Source: Bacillus sp. 103mf
GTDB lineage: Bacteria; Bacillota; Bacilli; Bacillales; Bacillaceae_G
Direction: 5' to 3'
Assembly (NCBI RefSeq): GCF_900116295.1
Contig: NZ_FPAF01000003.1
Coordinates: 412,415-476,414 of the forward strand
DNA: 64,000 bases
The notes beneath the pieces were generated by a model. That model was not told where the DNA came from. It did no database searches and saw only the letters and a program-made list of their open reading frames with translations. The position numbers and the translations under genes were made by a program. This document shows, piece after piece, positions 33,821 through 41,240 of the stretch; the stretch's first letter is position 1; each line of letters begins with the position of its first letter.

Positions 33821-34747
33821 TTATTGTACTGTAACAAAATTCTTAAAAAATTTTTCACGCTTTGTTTTATCATAAACATACGAATCATTAAACTTCTTCT
33901 GCCAAGATTGGTCTTCTGGCTGTAGGCTTTCAATCTTAAAACCAATGTATTTATTTAATGATTTTCGATCTAAGTTTATGCTGTATGTTTTCCCATCGTA
34001 AGGGAGGGTCATTTTAACTGCATTTACGTCAGGGAATTGTCTTAGCAACCTAGCTGGTTCGCTTACAAACATTTTTTCAATAGCGTCTCCAGTTGCAAAG
34101 TATTGTTTATATGAGTCTTCTTTTACAGGAGAGTCAGGCTTTTGAGATTTATAAGATGTGTAAGAATCAAAATATGTAATTTCAGCTTCATTATTAGTCA
34201 GTTTTATGTCTTTAATAAATGTTCCGCCTTTAATATTTTGGGTATAGGCAGAAAACGCTGCTTGCTTCTTTTGTTCTGCTATTTTGTTTTCTTCTTCCCG
34301 TTTTTGTTTCTCTTCTTGTTTTTTCTGTTCTTCTAGTTTCTTTTCCTCCTCTTGTTTTTGTTTCTCTTCTTGCTTTTTCTGTTCATCTAATCTCTTTTCT
34401 TCCTCTTGCTTTTGTTTTTCTTCTTGCTTTTTCTGTTCATCTAATTTCTTTTCTTCAGCTTGTTGTTTTTCCTTAGCATTTCTTTTTTCTTCTGCCCTTT
34501 TCTTAGCTTCTTCTTTTTGTTTTTCTTTTTCTTGTTGAGCTTCTTTAGCTTTTTGTTTGTCTTCAGGTGTCATAGACATCCCAAATCCCGCAAATGAAAT
34601 AAAGGAGACAATAAATGCTATGCCGGTAAATTTGAAAAATTTCTTAGTGTTGTGTTTCTTTTTAAAACGAAACACAAATGAGGTAATTAATAAAATTAAA
34701 GTGGATATAATTCCTAATACGAATAGAATTGCGAAAAAAGTGTTCAT
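33821..34747 (-). CDS. Membrane protein with tandem-repeat coiled coil
   Basis: A 308-residue protein with two N-terminal membrane segments (about 4-26 and 38-57). A ~100-residue Lys/Glu/Gln coiled coil follows, built of 18-residue tandem units (LDEQKKQEEKQKQEEEKR twice with small changes, then a third LEEQ unit). A folded C-terminal domain of ~145 residues comes last (GGTFIKDIKLTNNEAEITYF and on). TTAGGAG precedes the ATG. I do not recognise the C-terminal domain. Prophage membrane proteins in this slot often alter superinfection, but nothing here proves that. Confidence 0.75.
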   Translation of the reverse strand: MNTFFAILFVLGIISTLILLITSFVFRFKKKHNTKKFFKFTGIAFIVSFISFAGFGMSMTPEDKQKAKEAQQEKEKQKEEAKKRAEEKRNAKEKQQAEEKKLDEQKKQEEKQKQEEEKRLDEQKKQEEKQKQEEEKKLEEQKKQEEKQKREEENKIAEQKKQAAFSAYTQNIKGGTFIKDIKLTNNEAEITYFDSYTSYKSQKPDSPVKEDSYKQYFATGDAIEKMFVSEPARLLRQFPDVNAVKMTLPYDGKTYSINLDRKSLNKYIGFKIESLQPEDQSWQKKFNDSYVYDKTKREKFFKNFVTVQ

Positions 34748-34836
34748 TTACTAGTACTCCTAATCTGAAAAATTATGTAACTGTGTAATTTTTATACAGT
34801 TGTAGAATAAATAAAAACACGCAATAAGAGCGTGTA

Positions 34837-35223
34837 TTATTTTTGTTCATCTCCAGGCTTACGATTTTTTTCTTTCACCTTGATAAACTCCCAAAACTGG
34901 CGAAGTTCTTCTTGTTTCTCTGGAGAAGCATCTTTGATGTCTTTGAACCAAAGTCCGAGTTTAGGATCTTTGAGCGCAGCATCTATCTCTTCATAGTTTA
35001 ATTTGTCAGTTCTTCCGTGTAGGAAGTCTGTTGAAGTATTAAAAAGAGTCGCTATTTTATTTATGGTATCCAATGGTGGTTGCTTAGTGTCATTTTCATA
35101 TGCAGTGTATGTAGTTCTAGCAACATCTAATTGATCAGCTACATAAGATTGAGTCCACTTAGGGTCTTGTTTTTTCTTTTGTTCCCTTAAATACCTTAGT
35201 CTTTGTCCGAAAGTTTTCATCAT
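34837..35223 (-). CDS. XRE-family prophage repressor (CI-like)
   Basis: A 128-residue protein with an N-terminal helix-turn-helix (about 6-65: YVADQLDVARTTYTAYENDT) and a short C-terminal part without a LexA-like protease. Induction would therefore depend on ImmA-type cleavage, for which a candidate lies at 30721. It is divergent from the Cro-like gene, across a region with repeated palindromic operators. GGTGGTGA precedes two consecutive ATG codons; either may be used. Confidence 0.88.
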   Translation of the reverse strand: MMKTFGQRLRYLREQKKKQDPKWTQSYVADQLDVARTTYTAYENDTKQPPLDTINKIATLFNTSTDFLHGRTDKLNYEEIDAALKDPKLGLWFKDIKDASPEKQEELRQFWEFIKVKEKNRKPGDEQK

Positions 35224-35253
35224 TTCACCACCATTTCATTGATACATAAGATA

Positions 35254-35282
35254 ATTATAAAGCATAGATAATGTTTCTATAA
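35254..35282 (-). promoter_or_regulatory. Probable leftward lysogeny promoter
   Basis: On the minus strand, TATAAT (35254-35259) is preceded at 17 bp by a poor -35, TTATAG (35277-35282), that is overlapped by operator O1. It lies about 31 bp before the repressor start. Confidence 0.5.
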
Positions 35283-35378
35283 GTAACAAAAGAAAAAAGT
35301 TCCAAAAAGGATACAAAAAGTATTGAAATGTTCCTAAAAGTAACATATAATCATTTTAAAGATGTTCCTTAAAGGAAC
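35273..35378. promoter_or_regulatory. Cluster of four operator palindromes in the lysis-lysogeny switch
   Basis: Related 15-bp palindromes follow the pattern GTTCCTTAAAGGAAC: GTTTCTATAAGTAAC at 35273-35287, a degenerate GTTCCAAAAAGGATA at 35299-35313, GTTCCTAAAAGTAAC at 35330-35344 and the perfect GTTCCTTAAAGGAAC at 35364-35378. They are the expected targets of the CI-like and Cro-like proteins on either side. Confidence 0.8.
35323..35351 (+). promoter_or_regulatory. Rightward early promoter
   Basis: TTGAAA at 35323-35328 and TATAAT at 35346-35351, separated by exactly 17 bp, make a near-consensus vegetative promoter. The third operator (35330-35344) fills the spacer, so bound repressor would block it. 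Confidence 0.85.
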
Positions 35379-35394
35379 GTTAGGAGGTTTCGAA

Positions 35395-35640
35395 TTGAGA
35401 GAATGGTTAAAGAATATCAGAAATGACAAGGGTTTAACTCAGGAAGATGTAGCAAATGCATGTTCAATTGCAAGAAGTTACTACACACATATTGAAAATG
35501 GAGTTAAAACTCCATCAGTTCCTGTTGCTAAAAAAATAGGTAACATACTTCAATTTGAATGGACAGTTTTTTTTGCATATCAATGTTCCTTAGAGGAACA
35601 AATGGATGGTTTGTCAAAAAAGATTAAAAAACTAGCTTAA
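35395..35640 (+). CDS. Cro-like XRE-family regulator
   Basis: An 81-residue helix-turn-helix protein (LREWLKNIRNDKGLTQEDVA; ARSYYTHIENGVKTPSVPVA), first gene of the rightward early operon. The start is TTG at 35395, seven bases after TAGGAGG; the earlier in-frame ATG lies inside operator O4 and has no binding site. Its own 3' end contains another copy of the operator (35585-35599), so coding and regulatory signals overlap. Confidence 0.85.
   Translation: MREWLKNIRNDKGLTQEDVANACSIARSYYTHIENGVKTPSVPVAKKIGNILQFEWTVFFAYQCSLEEQMDGLSKKIKKLA
35585..35599. promoter_or_regulatory. Intragenic fifth operator palindrome
   Basis: GTTCCTTAGAGGAAC differs from the perfect operator at 35364 by one central base. 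It lies inside the cro-like coding region, about 50 bp before its end. Confidence 0.7.
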
Positions 35641-35653
35641 GGTGGTGTTCCAC

Positions 35654-35947
35654 ATGTTGAGTTTTGATGTAGAAAGTTTTCGCCAAATTATTCGTGAAGA
35701 AGTGGAGAGGGCAACGGTACATATACAAAAGCAAAATGAGTTGCCACCATTCCTTACCGTAACGGAATTAATGGAGCTCCTTCACATCAAACGCACAAAA
35801 GCTTCCGAGTTGTTAAATCGTTCTGATTTTCCTGTATTCCGTGAAGCAGGGGTATTAATCCCAACGCATCTTCTCTTCCAGTGGATTGAAAAGCATACTT
35901 CCTGGGTAGAAGAGAATACCGAGTTTTATAACAAACAAGTTATCTAA
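35654..35947 (+). CDS. Excisionase/MerR-like DNA-binding protein
   Basis: A 97-residue protein with an N-terminal helix and a winged-helix-like core LTVTELMELLHIKRTKASEL followed by FPVFREAGVLIPTHLLFQWI, the pattern of helix-turn-helix domains in excisionases and related phage regulators. AAGGTGGTG precedes the ATG at 35654. It follows the cro-like gene by 13 bp. A role in excision or early gene control is inference. Confidence 0.7.
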   Translation: MLSFDVESFRQIIREEVERATVHIQKQNELPPFLTVTELMELLHIKRTKASELLNRSDFPVFREAGVLIPTHLLFQWIEKHTSWVEENTEFYNKQVI

Positions 35948-36014
35948 AGCAAAAATTATCATATTTACTTGTCACAAATAAATAATCGTTTAGGTACGAA
36001 TGGGGGATATAGAA

Positions 36015-36530
36015 ATGGCCATAGGAAAAGAAATTGCCATGGCTCGTAAACGACAAGGTCACACTCAAGAAAAACTCTCCTTAGATATTCCTGCAAGTCG
36101 TGAGTCATTAGCAAAGTATGAAACAAATAGTCGTCATTTACCAAAGGATTTACACAAACATATTTCAGAAGCACTGGATGATCCACAATTTTTCTTTCAC
36201 ATTTGGCAAGAAGCAGCTGGAGCGGTTAGTATTCCCTTTTTCAACGGGGAATTTGTTGATCATCATCCTACAAGCATGAAATATATGGTCCAAAAAGAAA
36301 CAGCGGAAGCACTTGAACAACTAGAAACAGTTTGTTGGTTTAAGCCACCACAAGCATTATCAGAAAATGAAAAACAAGAAATGAAAAAGGTTATGCATGA
36401 AATTTTAGATGCGGCAGCATCAATGACAAACTTGGTAGCTGTTTTATGTGACCAATATGATTTTTCAATGAAGGATGTCTTTAAATACTGGAAGATGTCC
36501 TTAAGGGCGAGACGGTATACAGACAGTTGA
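36015..36530 (+). CDS. XRE-like HTH early phage protein
   Basis: A 171-residue protein with an N-terminal helix-turn-helix (IAMARKRQGHTQEKLSLDIP; SRESLAKYETNSR) and a longer C-terminal domain ending in basic MSLRARRYTDS. It belongs to a group of Bacillus prophage regulators found between cro and the replication genes. GGGGGATA precedes the ATG at 36015. Target sites are not known. Confidence 0.75.
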   Translation: MAIGKEIAMARKRQGHTQEKLSLDIPASRESLAKYETNSRHLPKDLHKHISEALDDPQFFFHIWQEAAGAVSIPFFNGEFVDHHPTSMKYMVQKETAEALEQLETVCWFKPPQALSENEKQEMKKVMHEILDAAASMTNLVAVLCDQYDFSMKDVFKYWKMSLRARRYTDS

Positions 36531-36576
36531 TTAAGTAATCTGTATAGAAAAATCAAATGTAAAGGAAAAATAGTAA

Positions 36577-36819
36577 ATGACAGTAGATTATGGAAACCCT
36601 AGATTAGATGATTACAAGAAGTTAATTCGTTTTGAAGCAGAATTAAGCGGAGAGATAAAGCTAGCTACAATTTTTGGAGAGTCAAGTAAAGTTAGAGAGT
36701 TAAAGCTTAATAAGAAGTTAATAGCAATTCGAATCAGAATTATTGAGGCTTCGTTTATCTTGAAGCATAAAAATACAAAATCTACCGCTTTGCAGAGCGA
36801 TAGATTAAGTGCTTTTTAA
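36577..36819 (+). CDS. Small prophage protein of unknown function
   Basis: An 80-residue, helical, basic protein (DDYKKLIRFEAELSGEIKLA; ELKLNKKLIAIRIRIIEASF). Not recognised. AAAGGAAAAATAGTAA precedes the ATG. Its place in the early operon suggests a role in regulation or replication. Confidence 0.55.
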   Translation: MTVDYGNPRLDDYKKLIRFEAELSGEIKLATIFGESSKVRELKLNKKLIAIRIRIIEASFILKHKNTKSTALQSDRLSAF

Positions 36820-36866
36820 AATTAAGTTAGGTTAATTATACCAAATTAAGCGCTGAATAACAATGG

Positions 36867-36954
36867 GAGGTGTTGTATGCTTTTAGACAAGAAAATACAT
36901 AGAGTGTTGCTGAATCCTACGATATTTCAGCAATCAACATCAAAACAACACCTC
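36867..36954 (+). promoter_or_regulatory. Nested RNA hairpins that can hide a ribosome binding site
   Basis: GAGGTGTTGT (36867-36876), which includes the ribosome binding site of the 36877 gene, is perfectly complementary to ACAACACCTC (36945-36954) inside the gene. A second 8-bp stem TTGCTGAA/TTCAGCAA (36907-36914, 36926-36933) is nested within it. Confidence 0.6.
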
Positions 36955-37053
36955 ATTCATTTAGTGCAGCAGTATCTTGCAAAAGGATATAAGAATTATC
37001 GCTTATTACGTATAGAAGATGGATTTGCGATATGTAAACGGGAGGATGAATAA
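36877..37053 (+). CDS. Small prophage protein (58 aa)
   Basis: A 58-codon frame, MLLDKKIHRVLLNPTIFQQS to FAICKREDE, starts with ATG after GGGAGGTGTTGT and ends one base before the next gene's start. It is soluble with several basic residues, and no family is recognised. The ribosome binding site can pair with the gene's own codons 23-26, pointing to translational control. Confidence 0.65.
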   Translation: MLLDKKIHRVLLNPTIFQQSTSKQHLIHLVQQYLAKGYKNYRLLRIEDGFAICKREDE

Positions 37054-37054
37054 C

Positions 37055-37990
37055 ATGGCAGTTTATAGACAAGTACAAGTTTCATTTTGGCAGGATGCAA
37101 AAGTTATTGAGGAAATGACGCCAGAAGATAAGTTGTTTAATCTGTATCTTCTTACAAATCCACGTACTACACAAATTGGCGTATACCAAATTACAAAAAA
37201 GCAAATGGCTTTTGATTTAGGATACTCCATGGAAAGTATTAATTCACTCTTAGATCGTTTTGAAAAGTACCATAAATTAGTTAAGTATAATCCAGGAACA
37301 CGAGAACTAGCGATTATCAACTGGGGAAAATACAACCTTAATAGAGGTGGTAAACCGATTGAGGATTGTATCCGTAAAGAATTAGATGGAGTATCAGATG
37401 TTAGTCTGGTTGGTTTAGTTGCACAAAAAGTTAAAAACGATAAAATTCGTTCCATTTTCGAAGAATTTCTTGTTGCTAACGATACGTCCGACGATACGTC
37501 AACGACAGGTGGGCAAGAAGAAGAAAAAGAAGAAGAAAAAGAAAAAGAACAACAACAAGAAAAACGTACGAGCGCGAAAGAAGTTGTTGAAGTTAATCCG
37601 ATTTCTTTTTACGAACAAAATTTTGGATTCATTACACCTTTTATCGCAGAAGGTATTCATGCTTGGATTGATGACCTAAATGCAGAGCTTGTTGTTAAAG
37701 CCATGGAAATTGCTTTAGAGAAAAATACTAGAAATATGTCTTACGTAAATACAATTTTACGAGATTGGCACCTTAAAGGTCTTAAGACAGTAGCTGATGT
37801 CGAGGTGGCTGATAAAGCATTTCGCGCTAAGAAAATAGCACAGGTGAAGCAAAAACCAACTTATCAACAAAAAGGTTTATCTGAATCAACTAAGCAAGTA
37901 TTGCAACAACAAGAGTCTTGGCAACAAAAGGTGCCTACTGATGAAGAACTTCAAGCATTCTTAAATAACAATAACGGGTGGATGCAATGA
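37055..37990 (+). CDS. Phage replisome organiser / DnaD-like replication initiator
   Basis: A 311-residue protein. Residues 1-100 form the replisome-organiser winged helix (VSFWQDAKVIEEMTPEDKLF; QIGVYQITKKQMAFDLGYS). A Glu/Lys/Gln-rich linker at about 160-180 joins it to a DnaD-like helical domain (FYEQNFGFITPFIAEGIHAW; then NTRNMSYVNTILRDWHLKG). Such proteins bind the phage origin and load the helicase, here encoded next and overlapping by four bases. GGGAGGA precedes the ATG at 37055. The origin may lie inside this gene, but I could not define iterons. Confidence 0.9.
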   Translation: MAVYRQVQVSFWQDAKVIEEMTPEDKLFNLYLLTNPRTTQIGVYQITKKQMAFDLGYSMESINSLLDRFEKYHKLVKYNPGTRELAIINWGKYNLNRGGKPIEDCIRKELDGVSDVSLVGLVAQKVKNDKIRSIFEEFLVANDTSDDTSTTGGQEEEKEEEKEKEQQQEKRTSAKEVVEVNPISFYEQNFGFITPFIAEGIHAWIDDLNAELVVKAMEIALEKNTRNMSYVNTILRDWHLKGLKTVADVEVADKAFRAKKIAQVKQKPTYQQKGLSESTKQVLQQQESWQQKVPTDEELQAFLNNNNGWMQ

Positions 37991-39315
37991 GTAATGAGAT
38001 CATTCGTAATGTAGAAGCTGAGCAGAGTATTTTAGGGTCCATCATCTTGGATGGAGATTTGATTAAGGATTGTCGGTTAAAGCCTAAACAATTTGCAGTT
38101 CCAGTACATCAAGTAGTTTTTAAAACGATGTGTGACCTAGATGCTGAAGATAAACCAATTGATTTAGTGTCGCTGGTTGCAAAGTTTGATCCAAGTTTTA
38201 TACAGCAAGTCGGAGGTATGGAGTTCTTTGTTAATTTAGCAGATACGGTTTCAACAACGAGTAACTTTTCGTACCACGAAGGATTAATTATTGAATCTTG
38301 GAAAATGAGACATGCTCAAGAAGTTGCTGGTGATTTATACAATCGTATTCAACAAGAAAAGGATATACAAGCAATTAGCGATACTATTAGCAAGTTAAAT
38401 GCAATTGAGGAAATTGGGTATTCTGATGAGTTTGATTTAAAAGAAACACTTGTTGACCTATACGAAGAAATGCAACAAGACTTTGGAGATTTAACAGGAA
38501 TTGATACAGGATTTAATGATTTAAATTATATGACATCTGGTTTTCAAGGTGGTGATTTTATTATTGTCGGCGCTCGACCATCAATGGGTAAAACAGCATT
38601 TGCTTTAAATATTGCCCAAAATGCAGCATTAACAGGTGTAGCAACGGCAATTTTTTCACTAGAGATGGGAGATAAACAGTTATTAAAACGAATGGTCTCT
38701 AGTACAGGGAATATCGATGGAACGAAAATGAAGAATCCTAAAAAGTTATTTAGCTTAGAGGATTGGAATAAGGCAAGCAAAGCGATGGGAACAATTAATA
38801 ATTTGCCACTAGAAATTTATGATAACGCTGGAGTTACAATACAAGAAATTTTTGCAAAAACAAATAAGCTAAAACGAAATCATCCAGATAAAAGGTTACT
38901 AGTCGTAATAGATTACTTGCAGCTCATTACAGGAGATGCAAAGCACAAAGGAAATCGAATGCAAGAGATTAGCGAGATAAGTCGCAAATTAAAAGTTATG
39001 GCTAGATCTTTAGATGTATGTGTTATAGCCTTATCGCAGCTTAGTCGCGGTGTTGAAAGTCGCCAAGATAAACGCCCAATGTTATCAGATTTACGTGAAA
39101 GTGGACAGATTGAGCAAGATGCTGATCTCATCATGTTCTTGTATCGTGAAGATTATTACGACAAGGAAACACCAAATAAAAATATTATTGAAATCATTTT
39201 AGCTAAGCAACGAAATGGCCCTGTAGGTGTTGTAGAACTAGCCTTTATCAAGGAATTTAGTAAGTTTGTCAATCTTGAACGTAGATTTGATAACCAATTT
39301 AGGAAGGAGGCATAG
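37987..39315 (+). CDS. dnaB: Replicative DNA helicase, DnaB family
   Basis: A 442-residue hexameric helicase with the N-terminal DnaB domain (EAEQSILGSIILDGDLIKDC) and the RecA-like ATPase domain: Walker A GARPSMGKT at 195-203, Walker B-like LLVVIDYLQLI, and IALSQLSRGVESR followed by LRESGQIEQDADLI. It overlaps the initiator gene by ATGA, indicating translational coupling. It unwinds phage DNA at forks and would replace or compete with host DnaC-type helicase. Confidence 0.95.
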   Translation: MSNEIIRNVEAEQSILGSIILDGDLIKDCRLKPKQFAVPVHQVVFKTMCDLDAEDKPIDLVSLVAKFDPSFIQQVGGMEFFVNLADTVSTTSNFSYHEGLIIESWKMRHAQEVAGDLYNRIQQEKDIQAISDTISKLNAIEEIGYSDEFDLKETLVDLYEEMQQDFGDLTGIDTGFNDLNYMTSGFQGGDFIIVGARPSMGKTAFALNIAQNAALTGVATAIFSLEMGDKQLLKRMVSSTGNIDGTKMKNPKKLFSLEDWNKASKAMGTINNLPLEIYDNAGVTIQEIFAKTNKLKRNHPDKRLLVVIDYLQLITGDAKHKGNRMQEISEISRKLKVMARSLDVCVIALSQLSRGVESRQDKRPMLSDLRESGQIEQDADLIMFLYREDYYDKETPNKNIIEIILAKQRNGPVGVVELAFIKEFSKFVNLERRFDNQFRKEA

Positions 39316-39317
39316 TG

Positions 39318-39509
39318 ATGTTGTTACGACAAGAAGTTGAACGAAGAAGGTTACTTATTATTCGTAAACTATTAGGCTTAGGATTAGCTGAATTATCAGA
39401 CGGAAGAACGCTAGATCAATTAACTTTGACACAGCTTGAAGAAATTTTAGGAGCAAGTTTGAAGTTACTGGAGGATACGAAGAATGATTCTAACGAAAAA
39501 TTGGCGTAA
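39318..39509 (+). CDS. Fur-regulated basic protein A (FbpA)-like small protein
   Basis: A 63-residue protein whose pattern LLRQEVERRRLLIIRKLLGL plus LDQLTLTQLEEILG matches the FbpA family, small basic proteins first known as Fur-regulated helpers of the iron-sparing response in B. subtilis. Phage copies occur in Bacillus, but their role is unclear. AAGGAGG precedes the ATG at 39318. It overlaps the next gene. Confidence 0.7.
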   Translation: MLLRQEVERRRLLIIRKLLGLGLAELSDGRTLDQLTLTQLEEILGASLKLLEDTKNDSNEKLA

Positions 39510-39771
39510 CGGTGACACTGTTCATATTAAACGTAAAAAGTTCGAAGATATTCTTAAAGCTGTAAAGGAACTAGAAAAGCGTGGTTATTCATGTGTTCAT
39601 CCAATTAGATCATTAGCGCAGCGGCAGAAAGAATTCATTCATAAGCGTACGAATGGAAAAATCAGTACAACTAATTATAGTTTTGGACAAGCTAATGCGG
39701 ATACTTGCTATGTTGTGATGATGAGAAGAGAAAAGGGTGAGACGCATGCCAAAGCAGTTAACAATCTTTGA
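39484..39771 (+). CDS. Prophage protein of unknown function
   Basis: A 95-residue basic protein (VHIKRKKFEDILKAVKELEK; FIHKRTNGKISTTNYSFGQA). No family is recognised. GGAGG stands nine bases before the ATG, which lies inside the end of the FbpA-like gene. It overlaps the next gene by 26 bases, as expected for a tightly packed early operon. Confidence 0.6.
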   Translation: MILTKNWRNGDTVHIKRKKFEDILKAVKELEKRGYSCVHPIRSLAQRQKEFIHKRTNGKISTTNYSFGQANADTCYVVMMRREKGETHAKAVNNL

Positions 39772-40108
39772 TGTCGAACCAGTCTCAGAATTTAATATTA
39801 AAAGGGCTAAAGTTAAATATTCAAGCTCTCAAGTGCGTTATGCAGATGTAATTGTTCAAGTTCCACGTAGAGCTAAAGCAACTGATGAGTTGAAACAAAC
39901 AACCGCATATGATGAAAAGTACGAACTATTTGAAGATTATACGATTGGAATTTGGCGATATAAACGGATAGAAGATCAACACTTTGATTGGGAAAAAGCT
40001 GAAGAATTATGTAAGCAAGCAAGGGATACTAAACAAGCAATTCCAATTCGACTTTACTTATCAGTGGAACAAACATTTATCCCAGAAGATGTTGTGCAGT
40101 ATTTATGA
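39746..40108 (+). CDS. Prophage protein of unknown function
   Basis: A 120-residue soluble protein beginning MPKQLTIFDVEP, with a beta-rich middle (VRYADVIVQVPRRAKATDEL) and a C-terminal WRYKRIEDQHFDWEKAEELC. Not recognised. AAGGGTGAG precedes the ATG at 39746. A weak AAGCCGAG/CTCGACTT hairpin follows. Confidence 0.6.
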   Translation: MPKQLTIFDVEPVSEFNIKRAKVKYSSSQVRYADVIVQVPRRAKATDELKQTTAYDEKYELFEDYTIGIWRYKRIEDQHFDWEKAEELCKQARDTKQAIPIRLYLSVEQTFIPEDVVQYL

Positions 40109-40189
40109 GATTACACAAAATAAAAAAAGCCGAGATCACTCTCGACTTACTTCGACAAAGTAATTATAGCATATATGGGAGTGATTTCG

Positions 40190-40381
40190 GTGGGGATTAT
40201 TAAAGAAAATATTGCAGAAATGAAAGCTGAAATAGATTTAAAAGAAAACAAGATTTATGTAGTAAAAGATGGACAAATCCATAAGATAGATCCACCGAAC
40301 AGTGGACATGGTGAACAATCATTTGTATATAAAAATGGAAAAGTGACTCGTGTTGATGAACGAAAAACACAGTTACTTTGA
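40190..40381 (+). CDS. DUF3954-like small prophage protein
   Basis: A 63-residue protein with the pattern AEIDLKENKIYVVKDGQIHK followed by IDPPNSGHGEQSFVYKNGK, which I associate with DUF3954, a family of short Bacillus phage proteins without known function. I choose the GTG at 40190, eight bases after GGGAGTG; the ATG at 40175 has no binding site. Confidence 0.65.
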   Translation: MGIIKENIAEMKAEIDLKENKIYVVKDGQIHKIDPPNSGHGEQSFVYKNGKVTRVDERKTQLL

Positions 40382-40474
40382 TACCAATTTTGAAATTAAG
40401 TTCCATGTGTTGGTTGTTGAGAAAAAATTAGAAGGTATTAATAAAAATTCCATTTTGTAGAAAAGGAGAATTAA

Positions 40475-40738
40475 ATGAAAGGCCCTACAAAGTATCAATT
40501 ATTAAAAGATGATTTTGATCATACTGTAAAACAGATTGAATTGAAGAATAAAGAGATTAAACTTCTTAGGGCAGGACGTGAATTATCCATATATGAGTGC
40601 CGCCAATTGTTTAACGAACGGATGAAACTTAAAGAAAAAATTGAGTTTTTGCAAGATGATGTTCAAGTAAGAGATGAACAAATTGAGGGGCTCGAGAAGG
40701 AATTACATGAATTAAAAAGAGCAGCTAACAAAAGCTAA
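40475..40738 (+). CDS. Small coiled-coil prophage protein
   Basis: An 87-residue protein made almost entirely of a charged heptad-like helix (VKQIELKNKEIKLLRAGREL; KEKIEFLQDDVQVRDEQIEG). AAAAGGAGAAT precedes the ATG. Its last codons form the 5' arm of a hairpin repeat. It probably oligomerises; the partner is unknown. Confidence 0.6.
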   Translation: MKGPTKYQLLKDDFDHTVKQIELKNKEIKLLRAGRELSIYECRQLFNERMKLKEKIEFLQDDVQVRDEQIEGLEKELHELKRAANKS

Positions 40739-40745
40739 CTGCTCT
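40718..40745 (+). repeat. Hairpin repeat, copy 1
   Basis: AGAGCAG pairs with CTGCTCT around CTAACAAAAGCTAA. It is followed by weak T content, so it is at best a partial terminator. The core recurs at 40835 and 41347. Confidence 0.7.
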
Positions 40746-40979
40746 CTAAAAAGGATTAAGAGAAAGAAAACTGGACTAAGCTGTTTAACAGCTTATCTAT
40801 AGTATGTATTGATGGTGAAATAGTATACAAAAAAAGCAGTCAGCAAAAGCTAACTGCTCGGCTGGTTCTCCAAAAGGGGGGAAGGAGAAAGGTTAGGGAC
40901 TTCATTAAAAGAATTCTGGCTATCGCCTATCTACAGCATTGACGAAATATTGAGTTTTATTCAGGGGGGGGGGAAGAAA
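40746..40979. other. Intergenic region between the coiled-coil gene and the interrupted 40980 gene
   Basis: It holds the second hairpin repeat and, at its end, a run of ten G residues (40964-40973). No open frame with a binding site was seen. Confidence 0.45.
40835..40860 (+). repeat. Hairpin repeat, copy 2
   Basis: AGCAGT pairs with ACTGCT around CAGCAAAAGCTA. The core differs from copy 1 by a few bases. Confidence 0.65.
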
Positions 40980-41240
40980 ATAGCTACTTTAAAACTAAGA
41001 GTTGTTAACGATAGATGGGTTATTGATTTAAATAAAATGACGGATGATTACATGGAATCTTATGCATACGACGGAATGCCAAGTTAGTATGATACGGGTG
41101 AGTTAGCATGCGCATCAGCGATTGGATATGTAAGTATTCCAGAAGGGCAATTAAATAAGATCATGGCTGAGTATAAGAATGGTGGAGAATGCGGATGGTG
41201 TGTGAAATTAGAAAAGAATTACGCGGACCACACTTATTAG
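40980..41240 (+). pseudogene. Small phage gene with G10 leader, ATA at the start position and internal amber codon
   Basis: An 87-codon frame reads ATLKLRVVNDRWVIDLNKMT through YAYDGMPS, meets TAG at 41085-41087, and continues without shift (YDTGELACASAIGYVSIPEG to KNYADHTY). The codon at the expected start, eight bases after the G10 tract, is ATA rather than ATG. Both defects are explained by G-to-A changes (ATG to ATA; TGG to TAG). It overlaps the next gene. The protein is not recognised. Confidence 0.6.

Noticed and set aside
34284-34538. 84-codon Ser/Cys/Phe-rich plus-strand frame
   Set aside because: Mirror image of the Lys/Glu repeat coding region on the other strand.
37419-37679. 86-codon frame with a long Lys run
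   Set aside because: Shifted reading of the Glu/Lys linker of the DnaD-like gene.
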